Shown here: positions 1 to 7,242 of the stretch, in pieces
How the letters are laid out: every line of letters starts with the position of its first letter
How positions within the stretch are numbered: the stretch's first letter is position 1
Origin: DATEJJ01 sp039649115
Lineage (GTDB): Bacteria > Actinomycetota > Actinomycetes > Mycobacteriales > Micromonosporaceae
Assembly (NCBI GenBank): GCA_039649115.1
Contig: JBBWZQ010000011.1
Coordinates: 1 to 15,708, forward strand
Direction: 5' to 3'
Length of the DNA: 15,708 bases
Program-made: the position numbers and the translations under genes
Notes under the pieces: generated by a model
Database searches by the model: none
Told to the model about the DNA's origin: nothing
Seen by the model: the letters and a program-made list of their open reading frames with translations, nothing else

Positions 1-197
1 GGCGCGAACCGGGCGATCGCGCCGCACCGCAGGTAGTCGCCGTAGGAGAAGCCGCCGGGCAGGATCACCGCGTCGACCTGTTGCAGGTGCGGATCGGCAT
101 GCCAGAGGACGACGTCGACGCCCCCGGCGACGCGCACGGCGCGCCGGGCGTCGCCGTCGTCGAGGGAGCCGGGGAAGGTGACGACGCCGATCCTCAC
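1..197 (-). CDS. purQ: Phosphoribosylformylglycinamidine synthase subunit PurQ (5' part only)
   Basis: PurQ is the glutamine amidotransferase subunit of FGAM synthase: it makes ammonia from glutamine for PurL, converting FGAR to FGAM in purine synthesis in the cytoplasm. Only the first 65 residues are in the window; the gene continues past the left edge. The visible part begins MRIGVVTFPGSLDDGDARRA and contains GGFSYGDYLRCGAIA, the conserved strand-loop of class I amidotransferase PurQ. The nucleophilic cysteine and the catalytic His/Glu lie outside the window. The start is the GTG at 197-195, which overlaps the purS stop in a GTGA arrangement and so implies translational coupling. PurL is expected further left but cannot be seen. 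Confidence 0.93.
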   Translation of the reverse strand, partial: MRIGVVTFPGSLDDGDARRAVRVAGGVDVVLWHADPHLQQVDAVILPGGFSYGDYLRCGAIARFA

Positions 198-457
198 GCC
201 GGGCCGCCCTCGACACGCACCGTGAAGTCCTCGATCACCGGGTTGGCCAGCAGCCGGTCGGCGATCTCCCGGGCACGGTCCATGTCAGGATCGCCGGCGA
301 ACTCGATCTCGATGCGCTTGCCGATGCGCACCGAGGCGATACCGTCGACCCCCAGGCGCGGCAGTGCGTTGGCGACCGCCTGGCCCTGCGGGTCCAGGAT
401 CTCCGGCTTGAGCATGACGTCGACCACGACGCGAGCCACGCGGTACTCCTGACTCAT
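194..457 (-). CDS. purS: Phosphoribosylformylglycinamidine synthase subunit PurS
   Basis: PurS is the small subunit that bridges PurQ and PurL in the three-part FGAM synthase found in Gram-positive bacteria. The protein is 87 residues, close to the usual 80-90. It shows the family pattern RVVVDVMLKPEILDPQGQAV near the N-terminus, then a conserved GVDGIASVRIGKRIEI stretch and a C-terminal NPVIEDFTV. I chose the ATG at 457-455, because the longer reading back to 514 adds 19 residues with no family similarity. Its stop overlaps the purQ GTG by 4 bp (GTGA), so purS and purQ form one unit. It is divergent from purC across about 110 bp. The ribosome binding site is weak (AGGCTGG-like). Confidence 0.92.
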   Translation of the reverse strand: MSQEYRVARVVVDVMLKPEILDPQGQAVANALPRLGVDGIASVRIGKRIEIEFAGDPDMDRAREIADRLLANPVIEDFTVRVEGGPA

Positions 458-567
458 CGATCCAGCCTGGTTTGGCGCGCCCAGCCTACCCGCCCGGACC
501 TGCACACAGATCACGGCCCATCACCCGATCGGGTCCATTCTCACCCGATGTGCGACGATCGGCGTTC
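458..567. promoter_or_regulatory. purS/purC divergent intergenic region with a 12-bp palindrome
   Basis: This non-coding gap separates the divergent purSQ and purC units. It contains a perfect 12-bp palindrome ACCCGATCGGGT at 523-534. The 9-mer TCACCCGAT occurs at 521-529 and again at 541-549, 20 bp apart and on the same face of the helix. A weak -10-like CATTCT lies at 536-541. The palindrome plus direct repeat could be an operator for the purine genes. No PurR-type motif that I know with certainty is present, and regulation is inferred only from position. Confidence 0.35.
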
Positions 568-1398
568 GTGGAGCTGCTGCACTCGGGCAAGGTACGCGAC
601 GTATACGCCGACGGCGCCGACCTGATCCTCGTCGCCTCCGACCGGGTGTCCGTCTACGACGTGGTGCTGCCGACCCCCATTCCGGACAAGGGCCGGATCC
701 TCACCGCACTGTCCCTGTGGTGGTTCGCGCGGCTGGCCGACGTGGTGCCGAACCACGTGCTGTCCGCCACGGACGTGCCCGCTCCCGGGCGCTCGATCCG
801 GTGCCGGCGGCTGCGGATGGTGCCGGTGGAGTGCATCGCGCGGGGGTACCTGACCGGCGGCGGCCTGGCCGAGTACCGGGCCGGCGGCTCGATCTCCGGG
901 ATACCCCTGCCGGACGGGCTGGTGGACGGCTCGCGCCTGCCGGAACCGATCTTCACGCCGACGACCAAGGCGCCGGTCGGCGAGCACGACGAGCCGATGA
1001 CGTTCGCCGAGGTGGTCGGCCTGGTCGGCGGGCAGGCGGCCGAGGATCTGCGACAGATCACCCTTTCGGTGTACCGGCGGGGTGCCGCGCTGGCCGCCGG
1101 GCGGGGGCTCGTCATCGCGGATACCAAGCTTGAGCTGGGCTGGGCGGAGGACGGGACGCTGATCCTCGCGGACGAGCTGCTGACTCCGGACTCGTCGCGC
1201 TTCTGGCCGCAGGCGACCTGGCAGCCGGGACGGTCCCAGGACTCGTTCGACAAGCAGTACCTGCGGGACTGGGCGGCGGGTACAGGCTGGGACAAGAAGC
1301 CGCCCGCCCCGCCGGTACCGGACGACGTGGTAGCGGCCACGCGGGCTCGGTATGTCGAGGCGTACGAGCGCCTGACCGGCGCGGCCTGGCCCGCCTGA
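568..1398 (+). CDS. purC: SAICAR synthetase PurC
   Basis: PurC condenses CAIR with aspartate using ATP to give SAICAR, in purine synthesis in the cytoplasm. The 276-residue product has the whole family set: SGKVRDVY at about residues 6-13, LVASDRVSVYD, the PDKGRILT motif, PVECIARGYLTGGG, TPTTKAPVGEHDE, IADTKLELG and LADELLTPDSSRFWP, ending in a typical ARYVEAYERLTG. The start is uncertain. GTG at 568 gives VELLHSGKVRDV, while an in-frame GTG at 550 would add six residues; neither has a clear Shine-Dalgarno site. The reading from 472 adds a non-conserved proline- and arginine-rich leader and is unlikely. The gene converges on purB, 10 bp away. Confidence 0.95.
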   Translation: MELLHSGKVRDVYADGADLILVASDRVSVYDVVLPTPIPDKGRILTALSLWWFARLADVVPNHVLSATDVPAPGRSIRCRRLRMVPVECIARGYLTGGGLAEYRAGGSISGIPLPDGLVDGSRLPEPIFTPTTKAPVGEHDEPMTFAEVVGLVGGQAAEDLRQITLSVYRRGAALAAGRGLVIADTKLELGWAEDGTLILADELLTPDSSRFWPQATWQPGRSQDSFDKQYLRDWAAGTGWDKKPPAPPVPDDVVAATRARYVEAYERLTGAAWPA

Positions 1399-1412
1399 CC
1401 GCTGAGGGTCAG
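1395..1412. terminator. Small inverted repeat joining the purC and purB stop codons
   Basis: CTGACC (1395-1400) and GGTCAG (1407-1412) form a 6-bp stem with a 6-nt loop. One arm carries the purC TGA and the other the purB TGA. It is the only structure in the 10-bp space between the convergent genes. There is no U-tract, so it is a weak candidate for a bidirectional terminator. Confidence 0.3.
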
Positions 1413-2824
1413 AGGATGGGTGCGGGGGTGTAGCTGGCGGCGTCGGGGTGCTTGGCCACGACGGCGGCTACCGCGTCGGCGATGGCGGCGACCTGGGCCG
1501 GGGCGGTACCGACGAAGGTTGCCGGGTCGGCGACCAGCGCGTCGATGTCGGCCCGGGACAGGCCCAGCCGGGGATCGCCGGCGAGCCGGTCGAAGAGATC
1601 GTTGACGGTCGCGCCCCGCTCGCGCATCGCCAGCGCGACCGATACCGAATGCTCCTTGATCGCCTCGTGCGCCACCTCGCGCCCCACCCCGCGCCGTACC
1701 GCGGCCACCAGCACCTTCGTCGTCGCCAGGAACGGCAGGTACCGGTCCAGCTCGCGAGCGATCACGGCAGGGTACGCGCCGAAGTCGTCCAGCACCGTGA
1801 GCAGCGTCTGGAACAGCCCGTCCAGCGCGAAGAACGCGTCGGGCAGGGCCACCCGGCGCACCACCGAGCAGGACACGTCGCCCTCGTTCCACTGGTCGCC
1901 GGCCAGCTCGCCGACCATCGAGAGGTACCCGCGCAGCACCACGGCCAGCCCGTTGACGCGCTCGCACGAACGGGTGTTCATCTTGTGCGGCATCGCGCTG
2001 GAGCCCACCTGGCCGGGGCGGAACCCCTCGGTGACCAGTTCCTGGCCGGCCATCAGCCGGATCGTCGTGGCCAGCGACGACGGGCCGGCGGCGGCCTGTA
2101 CGAGCGCGGCCACCACGTCGAGGTCCAGCGAGCGCGGGTACACCTGGCCGACGCTGGTCAGCACGCGCTGGAAGCCGAGGTGCGTGGCGGCCGCGCTCTC
2201 AACGGCGGCCACGCGGTCGGGCTCACCCAGCAGGTCGAGCTGGTCGGCGGCGGTACCGACCGGGCCTTTGACGCCGCGCAGCGGGTACCGGGCGATCAGC
2301 TCGTCCAGCCGCTCGTACGCGATCAGCAGCTCCTCGGCCGCGGACGCGAAACGCTTGCCGAGAGTGGTCGCCTGCGCCGGCACGTTGTGCGAGCGGCCGA
2401 CCATGACAGTCGCCTGGTACTCCGTGGCCAGCCGCGCCAGGCGGGCCAGGGCGGCCACCATCCGGTCCCGGATCAGGCGCATCGAGTCCCGGATCTGCAA
2501 CTGCTCCACGTTTTCGGTGAGGTCGCGCGAGGTCATCCCCTTGTGGATGTGCTCGTACCCGGCGAGCGCGGAGAACTCCTCGATGCGCGCCTTGACGTCG
2601 TGCCTGGTGACCCGTTCCCGGTCCGCGATCGAGTCCAGGTCGACGTGGTCCAGCACGCGCTCGTAGGCGGCTATGGCGTCGTCCGGCACCGGTACGCCGA
2701 GGTCACGCTGGGCACGCAGCACGGCGAGCCAGAGCCGGCGCTCGGCCCGCACCTTCTCCGCGGGAGACCAGAGCTCGACCAGTTCAGCTGAGGCGTACCG
2801 GGTGGCGAGTACGTTCGGGATCAC
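1409..2824 (-). CDS. purB: Adenylosuccinate lyase PurB
   Basis: PurB removes fumarate twice in purine synthesis: SAICAR to AICAR, and adenylosuccinate to AMP. The 471-residue product belongs to the fumarase/aspartase superfamily. It shows the superfamily signature GSSAMPHKMN at residues 274-283 (the flexible catalytic-serine loop), TSRDLTENVEQ and GRSHNVPAQATTLGKR, where the conserved histidine lies. The start is the GTG at 2824-2822, giving IPNVLATRYAS after the initiator, as expected for actinobacterial PurB. This GTG overlaps the upstream thiolase stop (GTGA). No strong ribosome binding site precedes it, so translation is probably coupled to the thiolase gene. It converges on purC. Confidence 0.95.
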   Translation of the reverse strand: MIPNVLATRYASAELVELWSPAEKVRAERRLWLAVLRAQRDLGVPVPDDAIAAYERVLDHVDLDSIADRERVTRHDVKARIEEFSALAGYEHIHKGMTSRDLTENVEQLQIRDSMRLIRDRMVAALARLARLATEYQATVMVGRSHNVPAQATTLGKRFASAAEELLIAYERLDELIARYPLRGVKGPVGTAADQLDLLGEPDRVAAVESAAATHLGFQRVLTSVGQVYPRSLDLDVVAALVQAAAGPSSLATTIRLMAGQELVTEGFRPGQVGSSAMPHKMNTRSCERVNGLAVVLRGYLSMVGELAGDQWNEGDVSCSVVRRVALPDAFFALDGLFQTLLTVLDDFGAYPAVIARELDRYLPFLATTKVLVAAVRRGVGREVAHEAIKEHSVSVALAMRERGATVNDLFDRLAGDPRLGLSRADIDALVADPATFVGTAPAQVAAIADAVAAVVAKHPDAASYTPAPIL

Positions 2825-4101
2825 GTACCCATTGTGTCAAGGACCAGAACGGCGCCCTGGCCGCCGGCCGCGCAGATGGAGACCAGACCGCGGCTCCGGT
2901 CGCGGTCCGCGAGCAGCTTGGCCAGCGTGGCGACGATCCGGCCGCCGGTGGCGGCGAAGGGGTGGCCGGTGGCGAGCGAGGATCCGGTGACGTTCAGGCG
3001 GGTACCGTCGATCCCGCCGAGCGGGCCGGCCAGCCCGAGCCGCTCCTTGCAGAAGTCCACGTCCTGCCACGCCTTGAGGGTGGCCAGTACCTGCGACGCG
3101 AACGCCTCGTGGATCTCGTAGAAGTCGAAGTCCCCGAGCCCCAGCCCGGCCGCCTCCAGCAGCCGGGGCACGGCATGTGCCGGAGCCATCAGCAGCCCCT
3201 CGCCGCCGTGCACGAAGTCGACCGCGGCGGTCCGCGCGCCGCCGATGAAAGCCAGTACCGGCAACCGGTGCGCGGCCGCCCACTCCTCGCTGGCGAGCAG
3301 GACCGCCGATGCGCCGTCCGACAGCGCAGTGGAGTTGCCCGCTGTCATTGTGTCCCCATAGACTGCTTTCAATGACGCCAGCTTCTCCAGAGTCGTGTCC
3401 ACCCGCAGGTTCTGGTCGCGCGCCAACCCCAGGTACGGGGTCACCAGATCGTCGAAGAAGCCCCGCTCGTACGCGGCGGCCAGATGCTGGTGCGAGGCGA
3501 GCGCGAGTTCGTCCTGTTCGACCCGGCCGATTTCCCACTCCTTCGCGGTGATCGCGGCGTGCTCGCCCATGGACAGCCCGGTGCGCGGTTCGGCGTTGCG
3601 CGGGACCTCCGGCCGCACCATTCCGGCCGGCCGCAGTCTGCTCGCCGCACGCACCCGACCGCCGAAAGACTTGGCACGATTGAGCTCCAGCAAGGCCTGG
3701 CGGGTGCGTTCGTTGAGCGCCAGCGGCGCGTCGCTCGCGGTGTCCACCCCGCCGGCGATGCCCACCTCGATCTGCCCGAGCGCAATCTTGTTGGCGACCA
3801 GGATCACCGCTTCCAGGCCCGTGGCGCAGGCCTGTGCGACGTCGTACGCGGGCGTGTGCGGATCCAGCCGCGAGCCGAGCACGCACTCCCTGGTCAGGTT
3901 GAAGTCCCTGCTGTGCTTGAGCACCGCGCCCGCGACCACCTCGCCAAGGCGCTCGCCGGCCAGCCCGAAACGCGCCACGAGACCGTCCAGCGTCGCGGTC
4001 AGCATGTCCTGGTTGGAGGCTGTCGCATATGGACCGTTGGCACGCGCGAACGGGATGCGATTGCCGCCCAGTACCGCGACGCGACGTACGTCCGAGACCA
4101 T
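2821..4101 (-). CDS. Acetyl-CoA acetyltransferase/3-ketoacyl-CoA thiolase, FadA2-like
   Basis: This thiolase either cleaves 3-ketoacyl-CoA with CoA or condenses two acyl-CoAs. The 426-residue product has the nucleophile in AQACATGLEAV (Cys92), a variant of the NEAF loop (EIHEAFASQVL), the active-site histidine region SLATGHPFAATGGR and the C-terminal CAAGGQG cysteine motif. All catalytic elements are present. The start is ATG 4101-4099, with GGAGG four bases upstream. From memory, Mycobacterium tuberculosis has the same arrangement: fadA2 (Rv0243) divergent from fabG4 (Rv0242c) and htdX (Rv0241c). Its stop overlaps the purB start by 4 bp, so thiolase and purB are probably co-transcribed. The promoter region carries a candidate TetR operator at 4135-4161. 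Confidence 0.92.
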   Translation of the reverse strand: MVSDVRRVAVLGGNRIPFARANGPYATASNQDMLTATLDGLVARFGLAGERLGEVVAGAVLKHSRDFNLTRECVLGSRLDPHTPAYDVAQACATGLEAVILVANKIALGQIEVGIAGGVDTASDAPLALNERTRQALLELNRAKSFGGRVRAASRLRPAGMVRPEVPRNAEPRTGLSMGEHAAITAKEWEIGRVEQDELALASHQHLAAAYERGFFDDLVTPYLGLARDQNLRVDTTLEKLASLKAVYGDTMTAGNSTALSDGASAVLLASEEWAAAHRLPVLAFIGGARTAAVDFVHGGEGLLMAPAHAVPRLLEAAGLGLGDFDFYEIHEAFASQVLATLKAWQDVDFCKERLGLAGPLGGIDGTRLNVTGSSLATGHPFAATGGRIVATLAKLLADRDRSRGLVSICAAGGQGAVLVLDTMGT

Positions 4102-4123
4102 GCGACCTCCGTTTCGTCGGCGG

Positions 4124-4151
4124 TTGCGCTCAACTTACTCGCGGGTAGGCT
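4124..4151 (+). promoter_or_regulatory. Candidate promoter of the fabG4-htdX unit
   Basis: A weak -35 TTGCGC (4124-4129) and a -10 TAGGCT (4146-4151) are 16 bp apart. The predicted transcription start is near 4158, giving a leader of about 26 nt with GGGAGGAGGA at 4164-4173. The -10 lies inside the candidate operator, at the same place as the -10 of the SCP2 promoter. On the minus strand, TAAGTT (4137-4132) is a possible -10 for the thiolase gene. Confidence 0.45.
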
Positions 4152-4161
4152 TACGCGCGAG
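4135..4161. promoter_or_regulatory. Candidate TetR operator in the thiolase/fabG4 divergent promoter
   Basis: This 27-bp stretch aligns without gaps to 7226-7252, in front of tetR and the SCP2 gene, with 20/27 identical bases. Shared blocks are TACTnGCGnGTA and TTACGCnCnAG. It is an imperfect dyad: the inner part of the left arm (CTCGCGnGTA) matches the inverse of the right arm. It covers the -10 TAGGCT. I infer it binds the TetR protein encoded at 6562-7212. Confidence 0.55.
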
Positions 4162-4183
4162 GCGGGAGGAGGATTTGGAACGC

Positions 4184-5536
4184 ATGGGTGACAGGTATGC
4201 GAACTTCGCGTCCTCGGGCCTGGGGCGCACGTTGGTCAAGCGCCTCGGTCTGCCCGACCCGCCGCGCCTGGCCCGGTACCGGCCGGGCGATCCGCTGGTA
4301 CCCGGGCCGGTGCTGGTCGGCGGGCAGGGGCGTCTGGTCACCCCGCTGGCAAAGGTGCTGGAGTCGACCGGGGTGGAGTTGCGCGATCCGGCCGCCCGCA
4401 CCGGCGGGCCGGATCCGGTGCCACCGCCCAATGCCGCACTGCTGTTCGACGCCACCGCGGTCGGCGACTCCAGCCGGCTGCGCGCGCTCTACGACTTCTT
4501 CCATCCGTACGCGCGCGCCCTGTACCCGTCCGGGCGGGTGATCGTGCTGGGCACCGCGCCGGAGCACGCGGGCGACGCGCGGGAGGCGACCGCACAGCGC
4601 GCCCTGGAGGGCTTCGTGCGCTCGATCGGCAAGGAGTTCGGCCGCGGTACCACCGCGCAACTGGTCTACGTGGCACCGGGTGCCGAGGACGCGATCGAGT
4701 CCACGCTGCGCTTCCTGCTGTCCGCCAGGTCGGCGTACGTGTCCGGGCAGGTCATCCGGATCGGACCGGCCACGGTCGGCCCGCCCGTCAGTTGGGACAG
4801 CCCGCTCGCCAACAAGGTCGCGCTGGTCACCGGCGCGGCGCGGGGCATCGGGGCGGCCATCGCCGAGGTACTCACCCGCGACGGCGCGCACGTGGTCTGC
4901 CTGGACGTACCGGCGGCCGGCGACACACTGTCCACAGTGGCTAATGAGCTGTCCGGCACCGCGTTCCAGCTCGACCTGACCGCTCCCGACGCGCCGGAGC
5001 GCCTCGCCGAACACCTGCAGGCCCGGCACGGAGCCATCGACATCGCGGTGCACAACGCGGGCATCACCCGCGACCGGACGCTGGCGAAGATGAGCCCGGA
5101 CGAGTGGGACAGCGTGCTCGACGTGAACCTGTCCAGCCAGGAGCGCATCAACGACACGCTGCTCGGGCAGGGCGTGATCCGCGAGGGCGGCCGGCTGGTC
5201 GGCGTCGCCTCGATCGCGGGCCTCGCCGGCAACCGCGGGCAGACCAACTACGCCACCTCCAAGGCCGGCGTCGTCGGCCTGGTGCAGTCGATGGCCCCCG
5301 ATCTGGCCGCGCGCGGCGTCACCATCAACGCGGTGGCACCCGGCTTCATCGAGAGCGCGATGACGGCGAAGATGCCGATGCTGCTGCGCGAGACCGGGCG
5401 CCGCCTCAACAGCATGGCGCAGGGCGGGCTGCCGGTCGACGTCGCGGAGGCGGTCGCCTTCTTCGCCAACCCGGCCTCCGCCGGCGTGACCGGCAACGTG
5501 CTGCGGGTCTGCGGCCAGTCGCTGCTGGGAGCCTGA
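4184..5536 (+). CDS. fabG4: High-molecular-weight 3-oxoacyl-(acyl carrier/CoA) reductase, FabG4-like
   Basis: The 450-residue product matches the mycobacterial FabG4 (HMwFabG) layout. An N-terminal flavodoxin-like, non-catalytic domain (about 1-205, with RALEGFVRSIGKE and LRFLLSARSAYVSGQV) is followed by a full short-chain dehydrogenase (about 206-450). The second domain has the nucleotide-binding TGAARGIG (216-223), HNAG in place of the usual NNAG, and the catalytic triad Ser343, Tyr356 and Lys360. Known FabG4 enzymes interconvert 3-ketoacyl- and (R)-3-hydroxyacyl-CoA with NAD(H). The start is ATG 4184, with GGAGG 11 bases upstream. The reading back to 3395 is only the antisense of the thiolase gene. 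The gene is divergent from the thiolase and is followed after 3 bp by the MaoC gene. Confidence 0.92.
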   Translation: MGDRYANFASSGLGRTLVKRLGLPDPPRLARYRPGDPLVPGPVLVGGQGRLVTPLAKVLESTGVELRDPAARTGGPDPVPPPNAALLFDATAVGDSSRLRALYDFFHPYARALYPSGRVIVLGTAPEHAGDAREATAQRALEGFVRSIGKEFGRGTTAQLVYVAPGAEDAIESTLRFLLSARSAYVSGQVIRIGPATVGPPVSWDSPLANKVALVTGAARGIGAAIAEVLTRDGAHVVCLDVPAAGDTLSTVANELSGTAFQLDLTAPDAPERLAEHLQARHGAIDIAVHNAGITRDRTLAKMSPDEWDSVLDVNLSSQERINDTLLGQGVIREGGRLVGVASIAGLAGNRGQTNYATSKAGVVGLVQSMAPDLAARGVTINAVAPGFIESAMTAKMPMLLRETGRRLNSMAQGGLPVDVAEAVAFFANPASAGVTGNVLRVCGQSLLGA

Positions 5537-5539
5537 ACC

Positions 5540-6391
5540 GTGGGCGGGGTGGTCGAGTTCGCCTCGGCGCCGTCCAGCTCCGCCGTGTACCGGCGGGCCG
5601 CGCTCGGCCTGCTCGCCCGCCGGGTCGCGACCGACCTGCCCGACACGACGCTGGTGCTGCGCGAGGTGGGCGTCTCGCGCGAGCACCTGGCCGGGTACAA
5701 CCGGGTGTGCGGGTACCAGCTGTCGGACGTCCTGCCCGCGACCTACCCGCACGTGCTCGCGTTCGGGCTGGCGATGCGCCTGATGTCCGGTGAGGACTTC
5801 CCCCTCCCGGTCGTCGGCGTGGTCCACATCGCGAACCACATCGAGCAGTTGCGCCCGATCCACGCCGACGAGCGGCTGGAGTTCGCGGTGCGCGCGGCGG
5901 ACCTGCGACCGCACGAGCGCGGCCGGCAGTTCGACATGCGGGTCACCGCGTCCGTCGGCGACGAGGTGGTGTGGCGCGGCGTCTCCACCTACCTGCGCCG
6001 CGAGAAGACCACCGCGGGAAGGCCACCGGCCGATCGGCCGCGGCCGCCGCGGGCCAGTGCGGTGTGGCGGGTCGGGCGGGACGTCGGCAGGCGGTACGCG
6101 AAGGTGTCCGGCGACCACAACCCGATACACACCTCGCGGATCGGGGCACGCCTGTTCGGGTTCCCGCGCCCGATCGCGCACGGCATGTGGAGCAAGGCGC
6201 GCTGCCTGGCCGGCCTGTGCGGGCGGCTGCCCGACCGGTACCAGGTGGACGTGGCGTTCAAGCTGCCCATCCTGCTGCCGGCGACGGTCCACTTCGCCGG
6301 GATACCGGCCGGCGACGGCTGGGAGATCGCGCTGCATGACGCGGCCTCCGGCAAGCCGCACCTCACCGGTTCGGTGACCTCTTTCAGCTAG
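5540..6391 (+). CDS. MaoC-like (R)-3-hydroxyacyl-thioester dehydratase/hydratase, HtdX-like
   Basis: The 283-residue product is a double-hotdog MaoC-type hydratase, as in mycobacterial HtdX. The C-terminal hotdog contains the hydratase-2 motif YAKVSGDHNPIHTSRIG, with Asp192 and His197 as the catalytic pair, followed by PRPIAHGMW. The N-terminal half (about 30-160) is the degenerate second hotdog. Family members hydrate trans-2-enoyl thioesters to (R)-3-hydroxyacyl thioesters or run the reverse reaction. The start is GTG 5540, 3 bp after the fabG4-like stop, with GGGAG eight bases upstream; a GTG at 5549 is possible but worse placed. It pairs functionally with the upstream reductase and the divergent thiolase. 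Confidence 0.9.
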   Translation: MGGVVEFASAPSSSAVYRRAALGLLARRVATDLPDTTLVLREVGVSREHLAGYNRVCGYQLSDVLPATYPHVLAFGLAMRLMSGEDFPLPVVGVVHIANHIEQLRPIHADERLEFAVRAADLRPHERGRQFDMRVTASVGDEVVWRGVSTYLRREKTTAGRPPADRPRPPRASAVWRVGRDVGRRYAKVSGDHNPIHTSRIGARLFGFPRPIAHGMWSKARCLAGLCGRLPDRYQVDVAFKLPILLPATVHFAGIPAGDGWEIALHDAASGKPHLTGSVTSFS

Positions 6392-6561
6392 TTACACGGC
6401 GCGGACGGCTGTCCGGCACACGAGCGCCCAGGGGCCTTGACGCCGCCAGGGGCAGTGTGAAGGGTCTGTGCAGACCTGCAACCGCGGGCTGGCCGGCGCA
6501 CAGCCCGGCTCCGGTCAGGCTCGACGGGCCGAGCTTGACCGGAGCCCCGCGAACGGGCGGG
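6392..6561. other. Non-coding region between convergent htdX-like and tetR genes
   Basis: These 170 bp hold no supported gene. Besides the large hairpin at 6507-6546 there is a small inverted repeat, GGTCTG/CAGACC at 6463-6476 with a 2-bp centre. A repeated CCAGGGGC occurs near 6428 and 6447. Nothing else was recognised. Confidence 0.5.
6507..6546. terminator. Strong hairpin between convergent htdX-like and tetR genes
   Basis: The arms 6507-6523 (GGCTCCGGTCAGGCTCG) and 6530-6546 pair over 17 bp, with a single G-U/A-C type mismatch and a 6-nt loop (ACGGGC). It lies 115 bp after the MaoC gene stop and 15 bp after the tetR stop in the other direction. There is no U-tract, which is common for actinobacterial terminators. 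It is probably a bidirectional terminator. Confidence 0.75.
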
Positions 6562-7212
6562 TCACAGCGGGGTGACCGGTCGCCAGGTGGCGCCGCGCAG
6601 CAACTCGCCGGCGCCGAGCCACACGAAGTTCATCAGCCGGGCGGCGGTCTCGTCCGACGGCACCTCGGCGTGGTCGACCACCCAGTCCGCCAGCGACTCG
6701 CCCGCGCCGACCAGTGCGTAGGCCATGGCGGTCACCTCGTGGTGGCGGTACCGGCGGCCGCCCGCCGCGATCAGCCGGCCGAGCAGCCCGGCGACCACCT
6801 CCACCATGGTGGCGCGCATCTGGGCCAGCTCGGCCGCGAACGGCTCCTGGCCGCGCGCCTGCCGGTACAGCACGCCCCAGCCTTCCCGGTGCGCGGCCAC
6901 GAACGCGAAGAAGGCGCGCAGCCCGCGCCAGAGCTGCTCGTCGGGCGGCAGGTCCGGCTCGACGACCCGGATCACCGCCTCCATCAGCCGGGTGCCCTCC
7001 CGGTGCAGGCAGGCGACGAACAACTCTTCCTTGCTGCCGAAGTACGCGTACACCATGGGTTTGGAGATCCCGGCCCGGTTGGCGATCTCGTCCATGGACG
7101 CGTGGTGGAAGCCGTGCGCGGCGAAGACGCTCACCGCGGCGTCGAGCATCTGCTGTTCCCGGACGGCGCGGGGCAGCCGCTTCTGCGGGAGCGGGAGAGC
7201 CGGCACGGTCAC
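6562..7212 (-). CDS. TetR/AcrR-family transcriptional repressor of the lipid cassette
   Basis: The 216-residue product has the TetR N-terminal DNA-binding domain at about residues 15-65: REQQMLDAAVSVFAAHGF, then the helix-turn-helix MDEIANRAGISKPMVYAYFGSKEEL. The rest is a helical ligand-binding domain of the kind that often senses acyl-CoA or fatty acid; the ligand here is unknown. Two GTG starts are possible, 7212 and 7206. A -10-like TATGCT at 7224-7219 would place the transcript start exactly on GTG 7212, suggesting a leaderless mRNA, while AAGG fits 7206. The longer reading to 7581 overlaps the SCP2 gene and is rejected. The gene is divergent from the SCP2 gene, with a dyad operator in between that it probably binds itself. 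Confidence 0.9.
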   Translation of the reverse strand: MTVPALPLPQKRLPRAVREQQMLDAAVSVFAAHGFHHASMDEIANRAGISKPMVYAYFGSKEELFVACLHREGTRLMEAVIRVVEPDLPPDEQLWRGLRAFFAFVAAHREGWGVLYRQARGQEPFAAELAQMRATMVEVVAGLLGRLIAAGGRRYRHHEVTAMAYALVGAGESLADWVVDHAEVPSDETAARLMNFVWLGAGELLRGATWRPVTPL

Positions 7213-7213
7213 C

Positions 7214-7242
7214 TTGTCAGCATACCTACTGGCGCGTAAGGT
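7214..7242 (+). promoter_or_regulatory. SigA-type promoter of the SCP2-acyl-CoA dehydrogenase-synthetase unit
   Basis: A -35 TTGTCA (7214-7219) and a -10 TAAGGT (7237-7242) are separated by exactly 17 bp. The predicted start is near 7249, giving a leader of about 42 nt with GGAGGA just before the ATG at 7291. The -10 sits in the centre of the dyad operator, so repressor binding would block RNA polymerase. Confidence 0.65.
7219..7224 (-). promoter_or_regulatory. Candidate -10 element for leaderless tetR transcription
   Basis: Read on the minus strand, TATGCT is followed by six bases and then GTG (7212-7210). This is the spacing seen for leaderless actinobacterial genes. No good -35 is visible. 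The element lies just outside the dyad operator, so autorepression is likely. Confidence 0.4.

Noticed and set aside
654..1967. A 437-codon minus-strand frame spanning purC and part of purB
   Set aside because: It crosses two well-supported genes in non-coding frames and has shadow-type Arg/Gly/Pro composition.
1448..2791. Long plus-strand frames opposite purB
   Set aside because: These are shadow frames of purB, with no recognisable domain.
3395..4183. Long N-terminal extension of the FabG4-like protein
   Set aside because: It is antisense to the intact thiolase gene, is Ser/Arg-rich with no family similarity, and the ATG at 4184 with a GGAGGAGG site gives the known HMwFabG length.
4151..6361. 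A 736-codon open frame opposite the fabG4-htdX genes
   Set aside because: It is low-complexity Arg/Gly/His-rich shadow sequence typical of the antisense frame in GC-rich DNA, and both plus-strand genes are complete and motif-supported.
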